A stretch of 64,000 bases of DNA, taken from DATKBT01 sp035546295. GTDB lineage: Bacteria > Acidobacteriota > Thermoanaerobaculia > Multivoradales > Multivoraceae. Numbering within the stretch: the first letter of the stretch is position 1; each line of letters begins with the position of its first letter. Below the pieces are notes generated by a model. It was not told the origin of the DNA, made no database searches, and saw only the letters and a program-made list of their open reading frames with translations. The stretch covers positions 124,001-188,000 of the forward strand of contig DATKBT010000030.1 of NCBI GenBank assembly GCA_035546295.1, given 5' to 3'. Of the stretch, positions 1 to 6,748 are shown in pieces. The position numbers were made by a program, and so were the translations under genes.

Positions 1-1226
1 GGCTGCAGTCGGGGGACCTCGGCTACGTCGCCGACGGCGAGCTCTACGTCACCGGACGCGAGAAGGACCTGATCATCCGCTCGGGACGCAACCTGTCGCC
101 AGAGGAGATCGAGGAGGCGACCGGCGCGGTCGAGGGGGTGCGGCCGGGATGCGTCGCCGCCTTCGGACTCGCCGCAACCTCCGGCGGGGAGACCGGGACC
201 GAGCGGCTCGTCGTCGTCGCCGAGACCCGCGCCGCGAGCGAAAGCGAGCGCGACGCGATCCAACAGCGGATCCTCGGCGCGGTCGCCGACCGCGTGGGGG
301 TGGCGCCCGACGAGGTGGTGTTGGCGACGCCCGGCACGGTGCTCAAGACCTCGAGCGGCAAGATCCGGCGCTCGACGATGCGCGAGCTCTACTCGCGCCG
401 CGCGCTCTCGAGCCGGCGTGCCGGCGTGCTCCGGCAGACGACGGCGCTCGCGCTCGCCAGCGTGATTCCGGCGCTGCGCCAGATGCTGCGAGGAGCTGCG
501 CGGCGGGTCTACACGCTCTGGGTCTACTCCTGCTTCGTGCTGGTCGGCCTGCCGTTGTGGATCGTCTCGGCGGCGCTGCCCGGGCTCGGGGTGCGTCAGG
601 CTGCCCTGCGCGCCTCGGCGCGGCTGATGGTCCGCCTCGCGTTCGTTCGCTTCCGCGCCCGCGGGCTCGAGCACGTGCCCGCCCTCGGCGCCGCCGTGAT
701 CGCCGCCAATCACACGAGCTACAGCGACGTGATCTTCCTGGTCGCGGCGCTTCCGCCCGGCTCCCGCTTCATCGCCAAGCGGGAGTGGGCGCGCGTCCTG
801 CCGGTCCGCTGGCTCTTCGAGCGCGCCGGCTGCGTCTTCGTCGAGCGCTTCGACCCGAAGCGCAGCGCCGAGGACGCCGAACAGATCCTCGAGCTGCTGC
901 GCGCCGGGGACCGGCTGGTGGTCTTCCCGGAGGGGACCTTCAGCCGCCGGCCCGGCCTCCTGCCCTTTCGCATGGGGGCGTTCCGCCACGCCGCGCAGAC
1001 CGGGACTCCCGTGATCCCGGCCGTGCTGCGCGGCCCTCGTTCCCTGATGCGCGACAAGCAGCTCCTGCTCCATCGGCGCGCGGTCTCGCTGGCCGTCCTC
1101 GAGCCGGTCGCGCCGCGCGCCGCCGACTGGCAGGCGGCGCTGGCGCTGCGCGACGAGGTACGCGCCGCGATCCTGGCGCGCTGCGGCGAGCCCGATCTGG
1201 CTGCGGTCAGCGAACGGCCGGAGTGA
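1..1226 (+). CDS. Acyl-CoA/acyl-ACP ligase C-terminus fused to PlsC-type acyltransferase (5' truncated)
   Basis: The reading frame is open from base 3 and enters from outside the window. The first ~100 residues are the C-terminal subdomain of an AMP-forming ligase: SGDLGYV, the hinge GREKDLII, and the catalytic-lysine region SSGKIRRS. A hydrophobic stretch (about nt 520-600) follows. Then comes a PlsC domain with NHTSYSD (the HX4D acid/base motif, about nt 708-728) and FPEGTFSR (acyl-acceptor site). Such proteins activate a fatty acid and pass it to a lysophospholipid at the membrane. The order is ligase then acyltransferase, the reverse of E. coli Aas. TGA at 1224-1226 ends it. The acyl acceptor cannot be read from the sequence. 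Confidence 0.88.
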   Translation, partial: LQSGDLGYVADGELYVTGREKDLIIRSGRNLSPEEIEEATGAVEGVRPGCVAAFGLAATSGGETGTERLVVVAETRAASESERDAIQQRILGAVADRVGVAPDEVVLATPGTVLKTSSGKIRRSTMRELYSRRALSSRRAGVLRQTTALALASVIPALRQMLRGAARRVYTLWVYSCFVLVGLPLWIVSAALPGLGVRQAALRASARLMVRLAFVRFRARGLEHVPALGAAVIAANHTSYSDVIFLVAALPPGSRFIAKREWARVLPVRWLFERAGCVFVERFDPKRSAEDAEQILELLRAGDRLVVFPEGTFSRRPGLLPFRMGAFRHAAQTGTPVIPAVLRGPRSLMRDKQLLLHRRAVSLAVLEPVAPRAADWQAALALRDEVRAAILARCGEPDLAAVSERPE

Positions 1227-1305
1227 GGGCGCGGCCGTAGTGACCGTCCGCTCGCGATCGAGGAACAGCGGTCGATCAGGAGCGGAAGTCCGCGTCCGTG
1301 GCGAA

Positions 1306-1381
1306 CGCGACGAAGTGCGCGCCGCGATCCTGGGGTGCTGCGGAGAGCATGATCTCGCCGCGTGGCGAGCGGGCGGAGTGA
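1306..1381 (+). repeat. Decayed duplicate of the 3' end of the acyltransferase gene
   Basis: This stretch repeats, with many substitutions and a net 2-nt loss, the last 78 nt of the preceding gene (1149-1226), including its TGA. Both copies read RDEVRAAIL at the start. The copy has no start and no usable frame, so it looks like a local duplication that has drifted. Apart from it, 1227-1511 holds only the upstream region of the Ku gene; I see no clear promoter there. Confidence 0.7.
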
Positions 1382-1511
1382 CGTTTCGCGGCCGCCGTCT
1401 CGCCGTGCCGACAGACGGTTGGGCCGCGCCGGCGCCGTCGTCTTCGCCCAGGGCGCCCTCCGCCACCTCGTACGTGCTGCTCCTGGACCGAGACCCTGGT
1501 AGCATTCTCGA

Positions 1512-2378
1512 ATGGCGCGACCCATCGGCACAGGCCATATCTCCTTCGGGTTGGTCTCGATCCCCTGCAAGCTCTACCCCTCCGCCGAGAGCTCGGCGTC
1601 GATCCGCTTCAACATGCTCGACTCCGAGGACAACTCGCGGGTCAAGCAGCAGTACTACAACCCGAACACCGGCGAGATCGTGCCGCGCGAGCGGATGGTG
1701 AAGGGCTACGAGTTCGCCAAGGGGCAGTACGTGACCTTCACCGACGAGGAGATCAAGGAGCTCCTCGAGAAGGCCTCGCCTTCGATCGACATCACGGAGT
1801 TCGTGCCGCTCTCCGAGGTCGACCCGATCTACTACGACAAGGCCTACTACCTCGGCCCCGAGACCGGAGGGGAGCGCGCCTACAAGCTGCTCGCCACCGC
1901 GATGCGCGAGACCGAGCGCTGCGCGCTCGCCAAGTACGCGGCGCGCGGCAAGCAGTACCTGGTGCTGCTGCGCCCCTACGAGGAGGGGCTGATCATGCAG
2001 CAGATGCACTACCAGGACGAGGTTAAGGCCTTCGACGAGGTGCCGCTGGGCGACGCGCCGGAGCCCAAGGAGGGGGAGCTCGAGCTCGCCATCCAGCTCA
2101 TCGAGCAGATCGCGAGCGACAGCTTCGATGCCAGCAAGTACGAGGACGAGGTGCGCGGCCGCATCCGTTCGCTGATCGAGCAGAAGGTCGAGGGCCACGA
2201 GGTCACCGAGGTCGAGGAGGAGGCGCCGAAGGCGCAGATCATCGACCTGATGGAGGCGCTCAAGGCGAGCCTCGGCACCTCCGGCGAGAAGGCGGGCGAC
2301 CGCAAGCCGGCGAAGAAGTCGCCGCCGGCCCGGAAGAAGGCGTCTTCGTCCAAGAAGAAGGCGGCGGCGTCGAAGTGA
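1512..2378 (+). CDS. ku: Ku domain protein (non-homologous end joining)
   Basis: Bacterial Ku homodimer that rings double-strand DNA ends and recruits LigD. The protein opens with the family signature ARPIGTGHISFGLVSIPCKL, and GKQYLVLLRPYEEGL lies in the core beta-barrel. The last ~30 residues are a Lys/Ala/Ser-rich tail (KKASSSKKKAA), as in many Ku proteins with DNA-binding extensions. At 288 aa it has the usual length. ATG 1512 is the only sensible start because the fold begins directly after it. No LigD gene is in the window; the next gene starts 37 nt downstream on the same strand. Confidence 0.96.
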   Translation: MARPIGTGHISFGLVSIPCKLYPSAESSASIRFNMLDSEDNSRVKQQYYNPNTGEIVPRERMVKGYEFAKGQYVTFTDEEIKELLEKASPSIDITEFVPLSEVDPIYYDKAYYLGPETGGERAYKLLATAMRETERCALAKYAARGKQYLVLLRPYEEGLIMQQMHYQDEVKAFDEVPLGDAPEPKEGELELAIQLIEQIASDSFDASKYEDEVRGRIRSLIEQKVEGHEVTEVEEEAPKAQIIDLMEALKASLGTSGEKAGDRKPAKKSPPARKKASSSKKKAAASK

Positions 2379-2415
2379 TCGGGCTGCGGTCGAGCGGCAT
2401 GCCTGCGCTCTTCCG

Positions 2416-3330
2416 ATGAGCGGGTCGGTTCCGTCGGGCGCCGGACCTCCCGGCGCCTCCGAGCTCGTTCCGGTCGAGGAGGCCGCCCGCGATGTCGGCG
2501 CGGAGGCGACCACGCTGCGCCGTTGGCTGGCTCCCTCCGGGGGCGTCGGCTACCAGGCACACGAGCTCGACTGGCTGCGCGCCGCCAAGCGGCTCGCCGC
2601 CGAGGACCTGCCGGCGAAGCGGATCCGCGCCGCGCTCGAGCGGCTGCGCGAGCGCTGGAGCGGGCGCGACGATCCGCCGCGCGTGCTGGTGCGGGTCGGC
2701 AACCAGATCGTGGTACGCGACGACGGCGGGGAGTGGAGCGCCGACAGCGGTCAGGAGTGGCTGCCGCTCGAGGCGGCGGGGCCGTCGGCGGACAGTGGGC
2801 TCCCGGAGTCCGGGGAGAGTCCGTGCGCGACGGTTTCTCGCGCGGCGGTGATCATCGACCTCGACGAGGCGCGGCGTCGTCGCGCCGGCGCGGATGGCGA
2901 TCGAGCCACGGCCCAGGAGGGACCGGCCGAGCTCTACCGGGCGGCCGGCGAGGAGCAGGAGGCCGAGCGCTCGATCACTCTCCTGCGCCGGGTCCTTGCT
3001 CTCGATGCCGGCCACGTCGAGGCGCGGCTCGATCTCGGCGCGCTGCTCCACGAGCGCGGTGAGCTGGCCGCGGCAGAGCGGGAGTATCGCGAGGCCCTCC
3101 GCCTGGCGCCCGAGAACGCGACCGCCTGGTTCGACCTGGGGGTCGCGCTCGAGGACCGCGGGGACGATCGCGAGGCGCTCGACGCCTACCGGCGCTCGCT
3201 CGCGAGCGACGACGGAGACGCCGACGCCTGGTTCAACGCCGCGCGGCTGCTGGAGCGTCTGGGAGATCGCGCCGGCGCCATCGCACACCTCGCGCGCTAC
3301 CGCCAGCTCCAACGGGAATCCGATCGATGA
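2416..3330 (+). CDS. MerR-like helix-turn-helix protein with C-terminal TPR repeats
   Basis: The 304-aa protein starts with a MerR-like winged helix: residues ~17-75 contain VEEAARDVGAEATTLRRWL, then a wing and the LPAKRIRAALERLRE helix. A low-complexity linker with an acidic DLDEARRRR patch (about residues 135-160) leads to three or four TPR units (about residues 165-304; e.g. LDLGALLHERGELAAAEREY, AWFDLGVALEDRGD). This combination suggests a regulator or scaffold whose DNA-binding head is coupled to protein-protein contacts. It sits just behind ku and may be cotranscribed. The target is unknown. Confidence 0.85.
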   Translation: MSGSVPSGAGPPGASELVPVEEAARDVGAEATTLRRWLAPSGGVGYQAHELDWLRAAKRLAAEDLPAKRIRAALERLRERWSGRDDPPRVLVRVGNQIVVRDDGGEWSADSGQEWLPLEAAGPSADSGLPESGESPCATVSRAAVIIDLDEARRRRAGADGDRATAQEGPAELYRAAGEEQEAERSITLLRRVLALDAGHVEARLDLGALLHERGELAAAEREYREALRLAPENATAWFDLGVALEDRGDDREALDAYRRSLASDDGDADAWFNAARLLERLGDRAGAIAHLARYRQLQRESDR

Positions 3331-3393
3331 CCGCTCGAGGGAAGCGTCGCCGAACGCTCGCGACGCTGAGCGGATCTCGGACCCGCGGGACCG

Positions 3394-3422
3394 GTGACCG
3401 GCGATGCCCGGCGCGGTACACT
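3394..3422 (+). promoter_or_regulatory. Candidate sigma70-type promoter for infC
   Basis: GTGACC (3394-3399) and TACACT (3417-3422) are separated by exactly 17 nt and lie about 155 nt before the proposed infC start. Each box keeps most consensus positions (TTGACA/TATAAT). This is pattern matching only. Confidence 0.4.
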
Positions 3423-3490
3423 CGACGCCTTCTCGTGAGCGCTCAGGGGCATGGAAGAGGAGCGCAGCCCGCCGAGGCCGCGGGAGAACC

Positions 3491-3556
3491 ATGACGTTCG
3501 AAATCATGGCGTTCGGAAGAATGGCGTTCGCCGAGAACGCAGGGAGACCTGAATGA
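3491..3556 (+). CDS. Putative 21-codon leader ORF upstream of infC
   Basis: ATG 3491 has a GGGAG Shine-Dalgarno 5 nt ahead. The frame runs for 21 codons to TGA 3554-3556. It consists largely of three 15-bp tandem units, each starting ATG(A/G)CGTTCG (3491-3535), which encode MTFEI, MAFGR and MAFAE. Its stop overlaps the start of the next mini-ORF (ATGA at 3553). A second frame (ATG 3451 to TGA 3552, 33 codons, poor ribosome site) crosses the same DNA. These could be leader peptides controlling infC, or chance; no homology is recognised. Confidence 0.35.
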   Translation: MTFEIMAFGRMAFAENAGRPE

Positions 3557-3585
3557 CCAAGACGAAGGGAGCACAACATCCGTAG
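3553..3585 (+). CDS. Putative 10-codon leader ORF overlapping the infC start
   Basis: ATG 3553 has a strong ribosome site (AGGGAG, 3541-3546, 6-nt spacer) and encodes MTKTKGAQHP before TAG 3583-3585. It runs across the infC Shine-Dalgarno and the AUC start at 3578. Ribosomes reading it would pass through the infC initiation region and stop 8 nt inside it, a layout suited to translational coupling. Function is inferred only from position. Confidence 0.4.
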   Translation: MTKTKGAQHP

Positions 3586-4192
3586 GCAAATCCGAAGACC
3601 GGAACGCAAGAGCGACGAACCCCGCATCAACCACCGGATCCGAAAGAGCCCGGTGCTGTTGATCGGAGCCGACGGCGCCCAGCTCGGCGTGGTGCCGATC
3701 GAGGAGGCCCGTCAGAAGGCGCAGGACCTTTCGCTCGACCTGGTCGAGGTCGGACCCAACGCCGACCCGCCGGTGGTCAAGATCCTCGACTGGGGCAAGG
3801 TCAAGTTCGAGCGCGACAAGAAGGCCCGGGAGTCGAAGAAGAAGACGGTCCAGATCGAGGTCAAGGAGGTCAAGTACCGCCCGACCATCGATCCTCACGA
3901 CTTCGACATCAAGACCAAGCGCGCCGAGCGCTTCCTCAAGGAGGGCAAGAAGGTCAAGGTCACGATCTTCTTCCGCTATCGGCAGCTCCGCCGCCCAGAG
4001 CTGGGGGTCCAGATCCTCGACAAGGTCACCGAGGACCTCAAGGACGTGGCCGAGGTCGAGTCCCGCTCGGGTCTCGAGGGGCGCCAGATGACGATGATCC
4101 TGGCTCCCGCCGCGGCCAGCAAGGAGAGCCGGCCGTCCGCCGGCAAGTCGACTGGGGCGAAGCCCGCCACGGCGGCTTCTCGCGCCTCGTGA
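3578..4192 (+). CDS. infC: Translation initiation factor IF-3, probable AUC start
   Basis: IF-3 binds the 30S subunit and checks the start codon. The protein reads DEPRINHRIRKSPVLLIGAD, then VVPIEEARQKAQDLSLDLVE (N-domain), a basic linker, and a C-domain with KVKVTIFFRYRQ and a Lys/Ala-rich tail. The first NTG codon, GTG 3653, would remove the conserved N-terminus. Upstream, the frame is open back to the TGA at 3554. ATC 3578 has AGGGAG (3566-3571) six nt ahead and gives 204 aa. Rare AUU/AUC starts are known for infC and allow IF-3 to autoregulate. rpmI and rplT, its usual partners, do not follow; a convergent gene does. Confidence 0.93.
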   Translation: MRRQIRRPERKSDEPRINHRIRKSPVLLIGADGAQLGVVPIEEARQKAQDLSLDLVEVGPNADPPVVKILDWGKVKFERDKKARESKKKTVQIEVKEVKYRPTIDPHDFDIKTKRAERFLKEGKKVKVTIFFRYRQLRRPELGVQILDKVTEDLKDVAEVESRSGLEGRQMTMILAPAAASKESRPSAGKSTGAKPATAASRAS

Positions 4193-4213
4193 GCTCGGGA
4201 TGGAGCCGGGAGC

Positions 4214-4999
4214 TCAGCGCGGCGCCATGCGGATCGCGCCGTCGAGCCGGATGACCTCGCCGTTGAGCATCGGGTTCTCGATGATGGCCTTCACCAGGTG
4301 GGCGTACTCGTCCGGCTGTCCGAGGCGGGAGGGAAAGGGAACCTGGGTCTCGAGCGAGCGCCGCGCGGGCTCGGGGAGACCGGCGAGAAGCGGCGTGTCG
4401 AACAGGCCGGGAGCGATGGTCACGCAGCGGATGCCTTCGCGGGCGAGATCGCGCGCGATTGGCAGGGTCATCCCGACCACGGCCCCCTTCGACGCCGAGT
4501 AGGCGGCCTGGCCGATCTGACCGTCGAAGGCGGCCACCGACGCGGTGTTGATCAGCACCCCGCGCTCGTCGATGTTGAGGTCGTCCTTCGCGCGGGGGCC
4601 GAGGCGGCGGAGGATCGCGGCCGCGGTCAGCCGGACGACGTTGAAGGTGCCGATCAGGTTGACGCCGATCACCCGCTCGAAGACGTCGAGCGGGTGCGGC
4701 CCGTCCTTGCCCACGGTCTTGATGGCGGCGCCGATGCCGGCGCAGCTCACGGCGCCGTCGAGCCCCCCGAACGCCTCCTCGGCGGCCGTGATCGCGGCCG
4801 CGACCGCGGCCTCGGAGGTCACGTCGGTCTCGACGAAGCGCGCGCGCTCACCGATGCCGTGCGCCGTCGCGGCGCCGGTCTCGGGGTTGAGGTCGGCGAC
4901 GACGACGTTGCCGCCGCTCCGGGCGATGAGTCGGGCGGTGGCGGCGCCCAGGCCGGAGCCGCCGCCGCTGATCAGGAAGGTGCGGCCTTCGATGTTCAC
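4214..4999 (-). CDS. Short-chain dehydrogenase, HSD10/3-hydroxyacyl-CoA dehydrogenase-like
   Basis: A 261-aa classical SDR. It has the cofactor motif SGGGSGLG near the N-terminus, an Asp ending beta-2 (VVVADLN, favouring NAD), SCAG in place of NNAG, and catalytic YSASK. VNLIGTFNV, IAPGLFDTPLL and QVPFPSRLGQPDEYA are typical of the type II 3-hydroxyacyl-CoA dehydrogenase (HSD17B10) group, so a beta-oxidation role is likely. GTG 4999 was chosen because GGGAGA precedes it and the fold starts at once; longer frames carry only low-complexity residues. It is convergent with infC (21-nt gap). Confidence 0.88.
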   Translation of the reverse strand: MNIEGRTFLISGGGSGLGAATARLIARSGGNVVVADLNPETGAATAHGIGERARFVETDVTSEAAVAAAITAAEEAFGGLDGAVSCAGIGAAIKTVGKDGPHPLDVFERVIGVNLIGTFNVVRLTAAAILRRLGPRAKDDLNIDERGVLINTASVAAFDGQIGQAAYSASKGAVVGMTLPIARDLAREGIRCVTIAPGLFDTPLLAGLPEPARRSLETQVPFPSRLGQPDEYAHLVKAIIENPMLNGEVIRLDGAIRMAPR

Positions 5000-5286
5000 T
5001 GCAGTCTCCCGGCGATGTGGGTCGGCGAGGTCGGGTCGGGTCCGGTCGTCGCGAGCGGTCGAGTCTAACCGCCGTGATCTGCCCCGGCGGTGCGATCGGC
5101 GGCTGGCCGCCTCGAGTGTCTGCACGTCCCCTGCGAGGGCCCCGGCCGGTCGCGATCCGCGCCCGCTCGCGCGGCGCGATGTGGTAAGGCGCGATGTGGT
5201 AAGCGCGATGTGCTAAGAAGCGGCGCTTCGCAACCAGCCCGATCGCGGATCGTCTCCGGTCTGCGGGGCGCGATGGAGTCTTGGAG

Positions 5287-6036
5287 ATGGCACGAGACGG
5301 AGTCCTGTTCGATCACATCGCCCTCGGCGTTGCCGCGATCGAGAGCGCCACGCCCTTCCTGGTCGGTGAGCTCGGCGGCGAGCCTCTCGCCGGGGGCCCG
5401 GGCGGCGGCTTTCGCGCCTACCAGTGGCGGTTCGAGGGCGGCGGCGTGATCGAGGTGCTCGAGCCGATGGGGCCGCCGGGCGGCTTCATGCACCGCTTCC
5501 TGGAACTGCGCGGACCCGGCATCCACCACGTGACGTTCAAGGTGCCGAGCCTCGATACCGCCTGCGACCGCGCTCGGCAGGCTGGCTACGACATCGTGGG
5601 CTACGACGCGTCCGATCCGGGGTGGAAGGAGGCGTTCCTGCATCCGAAACAGGCGCAGGGGATCGTCGTCCAGCTCGCCGAGAGCGATCCTCGGGCAGGC
5701 GGGGAGTGGTCGCCGGACTCCCCGCCGCCGTCGCCGCCGCGAGCGTCGAGCCCGGCAAGGGTCGTCGGCTTGAGGCTGCGCGCCGAGTCCAGGGAGCTGG
5801 CGCGGCGCCAGTGGTCCGAGGTCGCCGGCGGCACCGAGGAGCGAGAGGAGGCAGAGGAGCGGGGCGGCGAGCTCGTGGTCTACCGGTGGCCCGGCTCCTT
5901 CCTGCGGATCGCGGTCGAGGTCGATGCTTCGCGGCCGCCCGGGCCGATCGCGGTCGAGCTCACCGGAGTCACTGCCGGCGCCGCGCCGCTCGAGGCGCAC
6001 TCCTTGCTCGGCGCTCGCTTTCTGGTCCTCCCGTAG
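5287..6036 (+). CDS. VOC-family protein, methylmalonyl-CoA-epimerase-like
   Basis: Residues ~5-130 form a glyoxalase/VOC domain with candidate metal ligands in FDHIALGV, VIEVLEP, GIHHVTFKV and GIVVQLAES. FLHPKQAQGIVVQL closely follows the methylmalonyl-CoA epimerase pattern. Unlike the usual ~135-aa epimerase, there are ~110 further residues (GLRLRAESRELARRQWSEV...) that look like a second, diverged VOC half, so the substrate is uncertain. ATG 5287 has GGAG (5275-5278) at good spacing; TTG 5281 is an alternative two codons upstream. Its neighbours include acyl-CoA-type dehydrogenases, which fits short-chain acyl metabolism. Confidence 0.8.
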   Translation: MARDGVLFDHIALGVAAIESATPFLVGELGGEPLAGGPGGGFRAYQWRFEGGGVIEVLEPMGPPGGFMHRFLELRGPGIHHVTFKVPSLDTACDRARQAGYDIVGYDASDPGWKEAFLHPKQAQGIVVQLAESDPRAGGEWSPDSPPPSPPRASSPARVVGLRLRAESRELARRQWSEVAGGTEEREEAEERGGELVVYRWPGSFLRIAVEVDASRPPGPIAVELTGVTAGAAPLEAHSLLGARFLVLP

Positions 6037-6156
6037 ACCCGCGCCGTCGGGCGGCCACGGCGCGAGCGTGGGGCGTCGGCGGCACGCGCGTGCTGGCGCG
6101 GGTGGGGTGGAGTTGGTACCGTCGGCCTTCCCTCGCGACCCTCTTGGAGGCGTGGC

Positions 6157-6744
6157 TTGAAGCGATTGCCGTTTCTTCTGTTCGTGATCCTGCTCGCGAT
6201 GTGCGGCGTCGTCGGATGGCTCGCGTTCCAGGAGCCCGCGTTCAATCAGGCGGGGATCGCGCACCCCGAGCACCCGGCGATGGCGCTCGGCGCCGATGGC
6301 GAGGCGCGCCACCGCGACGTGCTCGGCGTCGGCTTCGCGTTCGCGGTCCTGATCGTCGTCTTCTTCGTCGGGCTGCTCTTCTTCGCCCTCCACCGGCGTG
6401 GAGAGGCGGTGCCGGGGAAGGGGACGATCCTGTTCGCGGCGGTTCTGTTCCTGGGGGCATTCGTGGCGCTCTTCTGGACCTACTCCCGGTTCATGGAAGC
6501 CCCCGGCGCCGGCGGGCTGTTCCTCGGCTTCCCGGTCCCCACCGCCTGGATGCTCTACGGCGTCTGGGGCATCCCGCTGCTGTTCATCCTGATCTACGTG
6601 GCGCGCTTCAACGAGTGGGTGTTCGGGGCGGCCGAGGAGACCGAGTACACGAAGCTGCTCGAGCGCGTGCGGCGAGCGCGCACGGGCACTCAGGCTCCGA
6701 CCCAGCCGTCGAGTCCCGGGGCCTCGAGGCCGGAGCAGGGATAG
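6157..6744 (+). CDS. Small multi-pass membrane protein, possible symporter partner
   Basis: Not a family I can name. The 195-aa protein has about four hydrophobic segments (roughly residues 4-24, 55-78, 88-107 and 122-147), a short periplasmic-type loop rich in His/Pro after the first, and a charged C-terminal tail ending in a Pro/Ser/Gly-rich stretch. TTG 6157 is preceded by GGAGG with 6-nt spacing. It ends 4 nt before the Na+/solute symporter ATG, so the two are surely cotranscribed. Small membrane proteins encoded next to SSS transporters often act as accessory subunits; that role is inferred here. Confidence 0.8.
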   Translation: MKRLPFLLFVILLAMCGVVGWLAFQEPAFNQAGIAHPEHPAMALGADGEARHRDVLGVGFAFAVLIVVFFVGLLFFALHRRGEAVPGKGTILFAAVLFLGAFVALFWTYSRFMEAPGAGGLFLGFPVPTAWMLYGVWGIPLLFILIYVARFNEWVFGAAEETEYTKLLERVRRARTGTQAPTQPSSPGASRPEQG

Positions 6745-6748
6745 CGCG

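Noticed and set aside
1512..3330. Two-gene NHEJ operon (ku plus ligD)
   Set aside because: The gene after ku is a HTH-TPR protein with no ligase, polymerase or nuclease motif.
3653..4192. infC starting at GTG 3653
   Set aside because: Would remove the conserved PRINHRIR N-terminus; the frame is open upstream with a much better ribosome site before ATC 3578.
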